From Armatimonadota bacterium (GTDB lineage: Bacteria; Armatimonadota; UBA5829), in contig JAMCYN010000167.1 of the NCBI GenBank assembly GCA_023474015.1, positions 11,559-75,558 on the forward strand: a DNA stretch of 64,000 nt, in the 5' to 3' direction. The notes beneath the pieces are model-generated. The model did no database searches. It saw only the letters and a list, made by a program, of their open reading frames with translations, and was not told the DNA's origin. Made by a program: the position numbers and the translations under genes. Numbering within the stretch: position 1 is the first letter of the stretch; each line of letters begins with the position of its first letter. Below, piece by piece: positions 44,444 through 53,210 of this stretch.

Positions 44444-45745
44444 TCACATCCTCCTCACCTTCCGCAAGAGAGAAAGGCTATGCTCAGCCACAATGTCCTC
44501 CGCGGCGGCGTCCGCGCGCCTGGTGGCGGGCTCATATCCACCCTGAGCCACCGCCTCGCGCGTCGGAACGTAGCCTGCGTACCCGTTAGCCAAACCGATG
44601 ATGTAAGTCCGGCGGAATAGGCCTGCATTCTTGATGCGCTGCCCGATCTCCGTGAACAGTTCGCCGGGGAACGTGACAAACGCTGTGTCACCCACGGCGA
44701 GACACGTCTGCTCGATGTGTATTTCACTCTCTTCGCAATTATGCAACTCTTTGTATAGGCACGCAAGGTAATCGTCTCCCACGCCGTCCTCCACGGCCTG
44801 CACGGCGCCCCGCGTCTTGTTCAATATGTCATCGGCCCAAGCCAACTCGGAGGTCGTGATTCGCCTCGCGGGCAGTGAGTAGCGCACGTTCGCACTCCGG
44901 ATTTCAATTGAATCCGAGAACTCCAACTTGTGGAAGACCCTCGAAACCGCATCCGCCAGCGCCGTACCGGCTCGAGTGACGCCGGCCCATTCGCGATGAT
45001 TGAGGCCGTCGATGTCCACGGAACCCTGCGCGCCGTTGATGAACAATGCAGTCCCACCGATTTCATCCTCGATGAGCTTAGCCGCCACCCCAGGGTAGTC
45101 GGCGCTGATCATGTAGTTCTCCCCCGACATCACGTTCGGGTGCCCCGCATGATTGAACAGCAGGGCAATGGTCTTCTCCGGCCTCTCGCGCTCGACGAAA
45201 ACCGTCACGCCGACCTCCGGGTCCGGCTCGCCGAGCGGCCCGACGATCCGGTCCTTCTCGTAAGGTTCCCAGTTCATTATTATCCCGCCGTCATCGGACA
45301 GCAGTCGGCGGTAGTGGCTGATCGAGTCTTCCTGTCCGGAGTTGCATCCCACTAACGCCGGGCGTGCATTCCCGACAGCCTCCTCGATAACCGCGACGAG
45401 TCGCTTCCGAAGTTCCAGGAGATACTCTTCCTCGACCGGATTGAAAAGACCGAGGGTGGCCGGACCGGAGTGCGTATGCGTGGCCGCGATGACGATATTG
45501 CCCACCGGCACGCCGGTCTTGGCCGAGGCAGCCTCACGAACGCTCAGCGCGTAGGCCTCGCTCAGCACGCATAGGTCAACTGACACGATGGCGAATGCCC
45601 ACTCAGGCTTATCGTCCGACGAAGCATAGAGGGCACGCGCGTGGAGGTGGTCATGAACGCCGGTGGACTTGTGCGAGCGGATCATACCTTCCATCCACAC
45701 GCTGCCCGCAGGTGTGATATCCGCTTTCGCCGCGCCCGCAATCAT
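44444..45745 (-). CDS. Neutral/alkaline ceramidase-like protein
   Basis: 433 residues. AAKADITPAG, VHDHLHARALY, ATHTHSGPATLGLF and LLFNHAGHPNVMSGENYMISADYPG follow the N-terminal domain of neutral ceramidases, with the zinc-binding histidines. The C-terminal Ig-like domain of true ceramidases is missing and no signal peptide is seen, so it is a cytoplasmic relative, probably an amidohydrolase on another amide. ATG at 45745 follows GGAGATGGGG. It has its own promoter with palindromes at the predicted transcript start, and follows nagA. Confidence 0.82.
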   Translation of the reverse strand: MIAGAAKADITPAGSVWMEGMIRSHKSTGVHDHLHARALYASSDDKPEWAFAIVSVDLCVLSEAYALSVREAASAKTGVPVGNIVIAATHTHSGPATLGLFNPVEEEYLLELRKRLVAVIEEAVGNARPALVGCNSGQEDSISHYRRLLSDDGGIIMNWEPYEKDRIVGPLGEPDPEVGVTVFVERERPEKTIALLFNHAGHPNVMSGENYMISADYPGVAAKLIEDEIGGTALFINGAQGSVDIDGLNHREWAGVTRAGTALADAVSRVFHKLEFSDSIEIRSANVRYSLPARRITTSELAWADDILNKTRGAVQAVEDGVGDDYLACLYKELHNCEESEIHIEQTCLAVGDTAFVTFPGELFTEIGQRIKNAGLFRRTYIIGLANGYAGYVPTREAVAQGGYEPATRRADAAAEDIVAEHSLSLLRKVRRM

Positions 45746-45770
45746 TGCCCCATCTCCATAGTGAACATAC

Positions 45771-45787
45771 TCATTATAATGATCATT
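45771..45787. promoter_or_regulatory. Overlapping palindromes at the ceramidase-like gene transcript start
   Basis: TCATTATAATGA (45771-45782) and AATGATCATT (45778-45787) overlap just downstream of the -10. TCAT...ATGA also recurs before the GntR gene, so a shared operator is plausible. Confidence 0.5.
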
Positions 45788-45793
45788 GTGTGC

Positions 45794-45822
45794 AGTGTAC
45801 CTCCTTTCCGGAGGCTTGTCAA
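45794..45822 (-). promoter_or_regulatory. Promoter of the ceramidase-like gene
   Basis: Minus-strand TTGACA (45822-45817), 17-bp spacer, TACACT (45799-45794), about 50 bp upstream of the ATG. Confidence 0.72.
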
Positions 45823-45854
45823 GACCATAATTTCGATTTGGGCTTGCGTGCCGG

Positions 45855-47015
45855 CTAATGTGCCTTTGTGTAGACGCTCCTGCCGGCGGCGATGGTGCGG
45901 ACAAGTTCCATGTCCGCATCCACGATGATTAGGTCGGCATCTCTGCCCACGGCGATCTCGCCCTTGTTCATCCCCATCAGCCGAGAGGGAGTCGTAGAGC
46001 ACAGCCGGCTCGCGGATGCCATGTCCCTGCCGAACAGGCGCACGACGTTACGGAAGGCGTCGATGGGAGTCAGCGCGCTGCCCGCGAGGGCCATGCCGCG
46101 ATCCACCAGGCGAACGCCATTGTTGCTGCCATTCACGGCGGCCCTGCCCCATCCCCCCGACAAGTCGTATTCGCCGGGCGGTAGCCCAGCGCCAAGGTTG
46201 GAATCTGTGACGAAGATGGTCCTGTCGAGCGTCTTGCACCGCAGGGCCTTCTCGACCAGCAGTCTGTGCACGTGTGTTCCATCGCCGATGATCTCGCATG
46301 CGACACGGTCCTCGACCAGCAGATAGTCCACAAGACCCGCCGGATAGACACCTTGGTCAGTCATCACCGGCACTTCAAACGTATCGAAAAGATGAGTCAC
46401 AAGCCTTGCGCCCGCGTCAACGGCCTCAACCAACTGCTCGATGCTCGCGCGAGTGTGCGCTATGGAGCAGAGAATACCCCGGCTCGTCAGTGAACGGATC
46501 AGGTCGGCTGAGCCTTCGAGTTCGGGCGAGATATCCCATATCCGGATATGCCCGCCTCCCGCCTCCTGCAGCATACTGGAGGTCTCAGGGGTTATGGGGA
46601 CGAGGCTGCTGGAGACTCCGCCGCCGATATTGGCGAGATACGGCGATTCCAACCTGAACCCCGCTACTTGGGGAACCTGCCGCAGTTCATCCGTTTCTGC
46701 TCGATATTGAATAAGCTGCCGTGCGATCTCATCAGGCGGCGCGAAGAATGTCGGGAAGAACGCGGTGGCGCCGCGAGAGGCTTCGAGCGCCGCGTAATCC
46801 GGCAGTTTGCAGGTCCCGAGACCCTCGAACCCGATGCCATGGGTATGCAGATCCACAAGCCCCGGCAGCACATAGCAGCCGGAAGCGTCAATCAGCGTGT
46901 CGCCATCGAGGTCTCGTCCCACTCCATCAATGACCCCGCCCTCGATCTGCACATCGAGGACGACCATACGGCCGTCGGCCAGAAGAACTTCGCCATTCTT
47001 GATTACAAGGGTCAT
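45855..47015 (-). CDS. nagA: N-acetylglucosamine-6-phosphate deacetylase (NagA) family
   Basis: 386-residue amidohydrolase. LPGLVDLHTHG (His57, His59), AGFRLESPYLA with the metal-binding Glu, CSIAHTRAS, LVTHLFDTF and FVTDSNLGAGLPPGEY follow NagA. Some motifs diverge: LESPYLA in place of EGPF, and HLFDTF in place of HLFNAM, so the true substrate may be a different acetamido sugar or cyclitol. It lies 84 bp after the GntR gene and 109 bp before the ceramidase-like gene. Confidence 0.85.
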   Translation of the reverse strand: MTLVIKNGEVLLADGRMVVLDVQIEGGVIDGVGRDLDGDTLIDASGCYVLPGLVDLHTHGIGFEGLGTCKLPDYAALEASRGATAFFPTFFAPPDEIARQLIQYRAETDELRQVPQVAGFRLESPYLANIGGGVSSSLVPITPETSSMLQEAGGGHIRIWDISPELEGSADLIRSLTSRGILCSIAHTRASIEQLVEAVDAGARLVTHLFDTFEVPVMTDQGVYPAGLVDYLLVEDRVACEIIGDGTHVHRLLVEKALRCKTLDRTIFVTDSNLGAGLPPGEYDLSGGWGRAAVNGSNNGVRLVDRGMALAGSALTPIDAFRNVVRLFGRDMASASRLCSTTPSRLMGMNKGEIAVGRDADLIIVDADMELVRTIAAGRSVYTKAH

Positions 47016-47099
47016 ATCGCCCCTACCCCCATCTTATAGTCCTGCATCCTCCACGACCAGACATCGACAGGCCCGCGTTATTGACAAGAAAGAGCCTGC

Positions 47100-47831
47100 C
47101 TAGGGATTGTCGCCGTTGGGAATCAGCATTACACTGCCGGAGAGACGACAGCGGTCTCCACGATATCGCGTCTCGACCCAGAGCACGGGCCTGCCGTTAC
47201 CATCCTTCACCAGCTCACCCGTGACCAAGAGCACGGTGTTCTGATCGATCCCCAGAATCCTCTGGTCCTGCTCGCTCGCCGTCCGCACCGAGATCTCGTA
47301 CTCACTGCTGGCCATATCGATCCCCGACTTCTCCTGCCAGAGCTTGAGAAACAGAGGCGAGGCGGCGATCTCCGGCGTAATCTCGGAAGCCAGAGCGGGC
47401 GGAACGAACGCCTCATCCACCGAGAGCGGCGTGCCGCCCTCACAGTCCAGCCGCACGAAATGCCGAAGCATCGACCCCGTCTGCACGTCCAGCCTCTCAG
47501 CCACATCACGGGGTATGGGTATCAAATTATCTTCCATCAGCGTGCGTACAAGCCGCAGCCGGCCCGCGGCGACATCGCACGTGAAACTCGACATGCCGAC
47601 CACGACCGAGTTCCGTTCCGCGTCCCGAACAAAGTGCCCAATACCCTGCCTGCTCTCAACGAGGCCGTCGAGCACGAGTTCGTGTATCGCACGGCGTACT
47701 GTGATCAGGCTGACCTCGAACTCCTCGGCAAGCTTCGGCTCAGAGGGCAGCGCTGACCCTCGAGTGTACTCTCCGGAGCCGATTCGGTCGAGGAGCTTCT
47801 GATAGATTATTCTGTAAAGCGGGTCTCCCAT
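47100..47831 (-). CDS. GntR/HutC-family transcriptional regulator
   Basis: 243 residues. The winged helix (YTRGSALPSEPKLAEEFEVSLITVRRAIHELVLDGLVESRQGIGHFV) is joined to a UTRA-type ligand domain (PLSVDEAFVPPALA, ASSEYEISVRTASEQDQRILGI). HutC members such as NagR bind phosphorylated amino sugars or histidine derivatives. It is first in a unit with nagA, behind a near-consensus promoter and a GGTCAT-N9-ATGACC palindrome, so it is probably autoregulated. Confidence 0.93.
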   Translation of the reverse strand: MGDPLYRIIYQKLLDRIGSGEYTRGSALPSEPKLAEEFEVSLITVRRAIHELVLDGLVESRQGIGHFVRDAERNSVVVGMSSFTCDVAAGRLRLVRTLMEDNLIPIPRDVAERLDVQTGSMLRHFVRLDCEGGTPLSVDEAFVPPALASEITPEIAASPLFLKLWQEKSGIDMASSEYEISVRTASEQDQRILGIDQNTVLLVTGELVKDGNGRPVLWVETRYRGDRCRLSGSVMLIPNGDNP

Positions 47832-47844
47832 CGCGCTCCTATCA

Positions 47845-47875
47845 GGTCATATACTCAACATGACCATCATAATGA
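47845..47875. promoter_or_regulatory. Candidate GntR operators
   Basis: GGTCAT-N9-ATGACC (47845-47865) and TCAT-A-ATGA (47867-47875) lie in the leader 14-44 bp before the GntR start codon. Confidence 0.55.
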
Positions 47876-47928
47876 GCCGCGATTGCGACGGATAAGAGCA
47901 ACACACGCCCCGCCGCCAATCACGGGTC

Positions 47929-47957
47929 AGTATACATCCGCCAACGCCGCATGTCAA
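47929..47957 (-). promoter_or_regulatory. Promoter of the GntR-nagA unit
   Basis: Minus-strand TTGACA (47957-47952), 17-bp spacer, TATACT (47934-47929). The remainder of the 47832-48224 divergent gap shows no gene and no clear promoter for the M16 gene. Confidence 0.78.
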
Positions 47958-48224
47958 TGGTAACTGCTCAGATCCAGACTGGGGCTTACGGAGTTCCTGG
48001 ATAGCGTTAAGTGCATGATATGTAGTGGAACAATCAGGGCCTTGAGAGCCGATTTTACGCTCAACAATGACCCTCAAGCCCGCGTAAATGTGGAGTGTGG
48101 GCAAGCATGAGAGCAAACACATCCATGACAACCACAAGATTGGAAAGAAACGGGGAGGTATATGCGCGTACCCGTCGTATCCATATTAGAGTGATTGAGT
48201 TTGAGAACGCTTACGGAGGCAATA

Positions 48225-50930
48225 ATGTCCAGAAGACCGTTCAGGGGTATCGGCGGCCTTGTTATCTTCCTGCTGCTGATTCAGGTATTGGCAATATCGG
48301 GGGCGTGGGCGCAGGGCGCGGGCGTCTACGAGACCAAACTCGGCAACGGGCTTACAGTCCTGATCAAGGAGGCTCACGCCGCGCCGGTGTTCACCGCGCA
48401 GGTGTGGTTTAGGGTCGGCTCGCGCAACGAGTATAATGGCATCACCGGCATCTCGCACATGCTGGAGCACATGCTGTTCAACTCAAGCAAGCACTTCAAG
48501 AAGGGCGAGATCAGCGATATGGTGCGCAGGCGCGGAGGGATCGAGAACGCCGCCACCTGGACCGACTTCACCTACTACTGGCAGCTTCTATCCAGTGAAA
48601 ACCTCGATTTTTCCCTCAAGACGCTTGCCGAACGGGTCGGCAACGCCCTCCTTCTCGATAAGGAGCTACAGAACGAGCGGACGATCGTGCTGAGCGAGAT
48701 GCAGGGGCATGAGAACGAGCCGGACAGCCTGCTCTACTACAATCTGATGGCGCAGGCGTTCAAGTCGCACCCATACCACTGGCCGACCATCGGCTGGCAG
48801 TCGGATGTCGAGAACATCTCCGACCAGCAGCTTCGGAGCTATTACCACACCTATTATCATCCGAACGACGCCACCCTGGTGCTGGTGGGCGATATCGACA
48901 GGGACAAAGCCTTGCCGCTAATCAAGAAATACTTCGGCAAGACCCCGGCCAGCAAGTTGCCGAGGCCACCGTACACCGCCGAGCCGAAACAGCGGGGAGA
49001 GCGGGAGTTCACTATCCGCCAGGCCGGCAACGCCGAACGCGTGCTTATGGGCTGGCATGTGCCCCCGCTGATTGATGAGGACAGCTATGCTCTGAATGTG
49101 CTGGACCAGGTACTGAGCGGCGGTAGGTCGGGGCGACTCTATCAGGCGCTGGTCGAGAAGCAGCTTGCCACCGGCGCATGGTCGATGGGCGGAGCCCGCA
49201 AGGACCCGGCGCTGTTTATGATCGGCGCGACGGCCAGACAGGGCGTCACGGCGGACACGCTGGAGAAGGCGATATTGGACGAGGTCGAGAAGCTCAAGAC
49301 CGCGCCCCCCACCGAGCGCGAGATGCAGGCCGCCAAGAATCAACTCGAGGCCTATTACATATTTCGGAACGACAGCGTCTCCGACCAGGGCGAGCAGCTC
49401 GGTTACTACAACACGATCACGTCGTGGACCTACCTGAACACCTTAGTTCCGAAGGTCAAGGCGGTGACCGCCGAGCAGGTGCAGGATGTCGCGAAGAAGT
49501 ACTTTACCCAGGATAACGTGACCGTCGGGAAGTTCATCCCTACCAATGGCACGGCTCCAGCGGGGAGCGGATCGGGGCCTGTGCATAAGTACCCGGGGGA
49601 TTACCCGGCGGTTGAAACCACGGCCACAAAAGCACGAAGTCGGCCTTCGCCGACTGGGAAGGCTACGCTGGTGAAGCCGACGAGGGTTGTGCTGGACAAT
49701 GGGATCATCGTGATCGTGCAGGAGAACCATTCCAACCCGACCATCGCCATCAACGGCAACGTGAAGGCGGGCGGTTACTTCGATCCCAAGGGCAAGGATG
49801 GCGTCGCGGACTTGACGGCTGATATGATCGGTCGTGGAACTCAGAAAAGATCGGCCCTGGAGTTGGCTAGCGCGGCGGAGTTCGTTGGCGCGAGCTTGGG
49901 AGCCTCGGCGGATACGGAGTCGGCGCGATTCATGGCGAAGTCGCTCTCAAAAGATTTCCCTCTGATGCTCGATCTGCTTTCCGACGAGGTTCGCAATGCG
50001 TCGTTCCCTCAGGACCAGTTCGAGAAGGCCAAGGGCGAGGCGCTGTCGGGCCTGGAGGAGAGCAAGGAGTCGCCCAGGTCCCAGGCCATGCGTGCGTTCT
50101 TCAACAATGTCTATCCGCCCGGCCATCCTTATCACCAGCCCGCATTCGACGAAGCCGCCGGCGAGCTGAAGGCGATCACCCGTGACGACTTGGTCGCGTT
50201 CCACAAGACTTATTATCGGCCCGACACAATGATTATCGCGATCTCAGGTGACGTCAAAGCCGACGAGGCGATCAGCGAGGTGAAGAAGTACTTCGGCGAC
50301 TGGAAGGCCGAGGGGCCGACGCCGAAGATGGACATTCCGACCATCGCAGAGGCCGCATCGAAGCGCATTATCATTCCGATGATGGACAAGAGCGAGGTGG
50401 ATGTGGTTTTCGGCTATCCGATGCCCGTTCGCAGGTCCGATCCCGACTTTTACGCCGCGCGCCTGATGAACCACATCCTGGGCGGCGGCGGAGCGATGGG
50501 AAGCATACTGGGCGATGAGATTCGTGAGAAGCGGGGGTTCGTATACGATGTCTACTCGACTTTCGACGCGAACATCGGCGCGGGGCCGTGGTATACGGCT
50601 TTGGGCATGAACCCGAAGCACGCCGACGAGGCCGTGAAGACTCTGCAATCGGAGGTCGCGCGCTATAAGAAGAGCGGTGCCACTCAGAAGCAGTTCGAGC
50701 AAGCGCGCGAGTTTATTATCGGCGTGTTCCCAATCGCGCTGGAGACCAACGAGGGGATGGCCCGAATGCTCCTTAATGCCGAGTTTTACGCCCTTGGAAT
50801 GGACTACCTGACAAACTACGCGAAAATCTACCGCTCAGTGACCCTGCAACAAGTGAACGCCGCCGCGAAGAAGTACCTCCATCCCGAGGCGGCTATGCTG
50901 GTGATCGCGGGACCTTACGGGGGGAAGTAG
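48225..50930 (+). CDS. Secreted M16-family metallopeptidase, two-unit protein
   Basis: 901 residues. A signal peptide (GLVIFLLLIQVLAISGAWAQ) precedes an active M16 half with the inverted zinc motif HMLEH (His78, Glu81, His82) and Glu158 exactly 76 residues later. The second half (from about 485) keeps the fold but lacks HxxEH, as in other tandem M16 peptidases that form the clam-shell. The joint contains ETTATKARSRPSPTGK, encoded partly by a CACAAAAGCACGAAG / GTCGGC-CTTC-GCCGAC insertion-like stretch. ATG at 48225 follows TTACGGAGG. It acts in the periplasm or outside. Confidence 0.93.
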   Translation: MSRRPFRGIGGLVIFLLLIQVLAISGAWAQGAGVYETKLGNGLTVLIKEAHAAPVFTAQVWFRVGSRNEYNGITGISHMLEHMLFNSSKHFKKGEISDMVRRRGGIENAATWTDFTYYWQLLSSENLDFSLKTLAERVGNALLLDKELQNERTIVLSEMQGHENEPDSLLYYNLMAQAFKSHPYHWPTIGWQSDVENISDQQLRSYYHTYYHPNDATLVLVGDIDRDKALPLIKKYFGKTPASKLPRPPYTAEPKQRGEREFTIRQAGNAERVLMGWHVPPLIDEDSYALNVLDQVLSGGRSGRLYQALVEKQLATGAWSMGGARKDPALFMIGATARQGVTADTLEKAILDEVEKLKTAPPTEREMQAAKNQLEAYYIFRNDSVSDQGEQLGYYNTITSWTYLNTLVPKVKAVTAEQVQDVAKKYFTQDNVTVGKFIPTNGTAPAGSGSGPVHKYPGDYPAVETTATKARSRPSPTGKATLVKPTRVVLDNGIIVIVQENHSNPTIAINGNVKAGGYFDPKGKDGVADLTADMIGRGTQKRSALELASAAEFVGASLGASADTESARFMAKSLSKDFPLMLDLLSDEVRNASFPQDQFEKAKGEALSGLEESKESPRSQAMRAFFNNVYPPGHPYHQPAFDEAAGELKAITRDDLVAFHKTYYRPDTMIIAISGDVKADEAISEVKKYFGDWKAEGPTPKMDIPTIAEAASKRIIIPMMDKSEVDVVFGYPMPVRRSDPDFYAARLMNHILGGGGAMGSILGDEIREKRGFVYDVYSTFDANIGAGPWYTALGMNPKHADEAVKTLQSEVARYKKSGATQKQFEQAREFIIGVFPIALETNEGMARMLLNAEFYALGMDYLTNYAKIYRSVTLQQVNAAAKKYLHPEAAMLVIAGPYGGK

Positions 50931-51059
50931 CTGTCTCCCACATTCCTCGCAAACCTTGACCGTGCGAATAGACATATTGCCGCCATCCTTTGAGTGATAG
51001 GAGATTCATACCCATAAACGGCTGGGATTGTCTGTGGATAACTGACGAACTTGGATATT

Positions 51060-51521
51060 TTACGTCGTGCACGAACGCCTTCGCGGCGGGGCTTCGTTCA
51101 GGAGCAACCAGAACAGCCCCAGGGTCTGTGCGGCCTTGACGAACTCGGCGTAGTCCACGGGCTTGCGGACGTAGGCGTTAGCCCCCAGGCTGTAGCTGCG
51201 CATTATATCTTCATCCTCCTTCGAGGACGTAAGTACCACGACGGGCAGGCAGTTGGTGCGAGGGTCGGAGCGCACTTGCTTGAGCACATCCAGCCCACTT
51301 ATCTTAGGCAGCTTCAGGTCGAGAAGGATGACCGCGGGTAGCTCCTTCGTCTGATCCGCGTATGGGCCGGTGCCGAACAAGTAATCCAGCGCTTCCTCGC
51401 CGTCCCGCGCCACGATTATCTCATTGGTCAAGTTGCCCTCCTCAAAAGCGAGTAAGGTCAGTTCCACGTCGTCGGGATTATCCTCAACCAAGAGTATAGT
51501 CCTATGAGTCCCAGCGTTCAT
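51060..51521 (-). CDS. Single-domain response regulator (Rcp1-like)
   Basis: 153-residue receiver domain without output. LLVEDNPDDVELTLLAF, the phospho-acceptor Asp in AVILLDLKLPKISG, VVVLTSS and KP (VRKPVDY). The VEDNPDD-type start is that of regulators paired with phytochrome-like histidine kinases. Its ATG overlaps the end of the histidine kinase gene by 4 bp, so the two are translationally coupled. Confidence 0.94.
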   Translation of the reverse strand: MNAGTHRTILLVEDNPDDVELTLLAFEEGNLTNEIIVARDGEEALDYLFGTGPYADQTKELPAVILLDLKLPKISGLDVLKQVRSDPRTNCLPVVVLTSSKEDEDIMRSYSLGANAYVRKPVDYAEFVKAAQTLGLFWLLLNEAPPRRRSCTT

Positions 51522-53188
51522 TTTGTAGCCTCCCCCAGAGTGAAGTAGAATGTCGCACCCTGATCCACGGCGCTCTCCGCCCAGATGCGACCTCCGTGTT
51601 TGCGAACAATGTGCTGAGTCAGAGCCAACCCTATCCCCGTGCCGGGGAACTCGCTCTCGTTATGCAGGCGCTGGAATGGCGAAAATAGTTTGTCCGCATA
51701 CTTAGGATCGAATCCCGCCCCGTTGTCCTTGACATAGTATACCTTTTCACCGTTCAGTTCAATGCGGCCGAGCTCGATTGCCGCAATATCCTGACTCCCC
51801 GTGAATTTCCAGGCGTTGCCGAGCAAATTGTCGAGCGCGATGCGCAGAAGATGGGGATCCGCATCCACGGTAAGATTCTCGGCAATGTTGATTTGGGCCG
51901 TTCGCTCGGGCTGTGACTTTTGAATGTAGTCAACTATCTCCCGAGCCGTTGCGCTGAGATCGACTCTCTGCCGGTGCACATCAGCGCGAGATGCCCTCGA
52001 CAGGTCCAGAATGTCGTCTATGAGCCGAGCCATTCGCTGGGCCGCGGCGCGGACACGATGGAGATAGTCCTGACCTCTGGCGTCCAGGGAATCCCGATAA
52101 TGCTTCAGCAGGGCGTCGCTGAACCCGTCTATTGCCCGCAAGGGCGCGCGGAGGTCGTGAGAAACGGAATAGCTGAACGACTCGAGCTCCTTGTTGGCCG
52201 CCTCGAGTTCCGTGGCCCGCTGCTCCAGGTCGCGATTCAATCTCTTTATTTGCTCCTCGGCCTGCTTGCGTTTGGTGACGTCACGCACGATGGCGGTGAC
52301 ACTCAGTTCGCCCTCGGTCCACGTCGGGCTCAGAGCAATTTCCACCGGAAACTCCGTGCCGTCCGATCGGAGCCCGTATAGTTCAAGTCCGACGCCCATC
52401 GGCCTGGTGCGAGGGTCGGCGACATAGTCTGCGCGGTGTCTCACGTGGACGTCTCGGTAGCTCTCGGGAATGAGCTGTTCAATGGGTTTTCCGGTGAGAT
52501 CGTTCGGTTTGTAGATGAACATCCCGGCCGCCTGGTTGTTCGCAAAGGTGATATTTCCCTCCCTGTTCACTATGATAATTCCGTCCGGCGCCATCTCCAG
52601 CAGGCGCGTGATCTTCGTGTCGGAGGCTTCCGCCACGGCGCGTGCCTTCCGCTCTTGTTCCAGAGCGAGGTCCAGCCTGCCAATTGCGTCGTCCAACTCA
52701 GCCGTGCGCTGGATGACGCGCTGCTCGAGTTCCGCGTTGAGGTGCCTGATCTTTTCTTCCGCCCGCCCGCGATCCCGCATCTCCGCTTCCAACTGCAATG
52801 TTCGCTCGGCGATGCGCCGGCTCGATTTCCTGGCTTGAGTCATCGCAATAGCAACAACTGTAAGACCCAGGAGGAGCGCGAGCTGTCCCGCCCATTCCTC
52901 AGTCGAGGCTGCCGGCGGCCACGCGAACCGTATAGGCGGAGTAGCCACATATGTATACGCGAACCATCCCAGCGCGACGGCGAGAACCGCTGGTCCCGTG
53001 CCGAAGAGATAGGCCACCAGCATCGTGAGAAGCACATACGGAATGGGATACTTCGCCAGGGGGAATACCTGTGACAAGAGCACGAGCCCCAACGTTACCG
53101 CTGCTTCAAGGAGTACTGTGGCCGCGTAGCCGACCCACCGCGGTGTCCGGGGCAGCAGGCTTCCCGATTCATACCTTTCTATCGTCAT
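51518..53188 (-). CDS. Membrane PAS sensor histidine kinase
   Basis: 556 residues: about four N-terminal membrane helices (20-115, DUF4118/KdpD-like), a coiled coil (to 200), a PAS domain (200-320, MAPDGIIIVNREGNITFANNQAAG), a second coil, HisKA (SYSVSHDLRAPLRAIDGFSD, phospho-His) and HATPase (LLGNAWKFTG, DNGAGFDP, GTGIGLALTQHIV). The kinase core resembles that of cyanobacterial and phytochrome-type kinases. It is the middle gene of a three-gene signalling operon. Confidence 0.94.
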   Translation of the reverse strand: MTIERYESGSLLPRTPRWVGYAATVLLEAAVTLGLVLLSQVFPLAKYPIPYVLLTMLVAYLFGTGPAVLAVALGWFAYTYVATPPIRFAWPPAASTEEWAGQLALLLGLTVVAIAMTQARKSSRRIAERTLQLEAEMRDRGRAEEKIRHLNAELEQRVIQRTAELDDAIGRLDLALEQERKARAVAEASDTKITRLLEMAPDGIIIVNREGNITFANNQAAGMFIYKPNDLTGKPIEQLIPESYRDVHVRHRADYVADPRTRPMGVGLELYGLRSDGTEFPVEIALSPTWTEGELSVTAIVRDVTKRKQAEEQIKRLNRDLEQRATELEAANKELESFSYSVSHDLRAPLRAIDGFSDALLKHYRDSLDARGQDYLHRVRAAAQRMARLIDDILDLSRASRADVHRQRVDLSATAREIVDYIQKSQPERTAQINIAENLTVDADPHLLRIALDNLLGNAWKFTGSQDIAAIELGRIELNGEKVYYVKDNGAGFDPKYADKLFSPFQRLHNESEFPGTGIGLALTQHIVRKHGGRIWAESAVDQGATFYFTLGEATK

Positions 53189-53210
53189 GGAACGATTCCT
53201 AACAAAGAGG

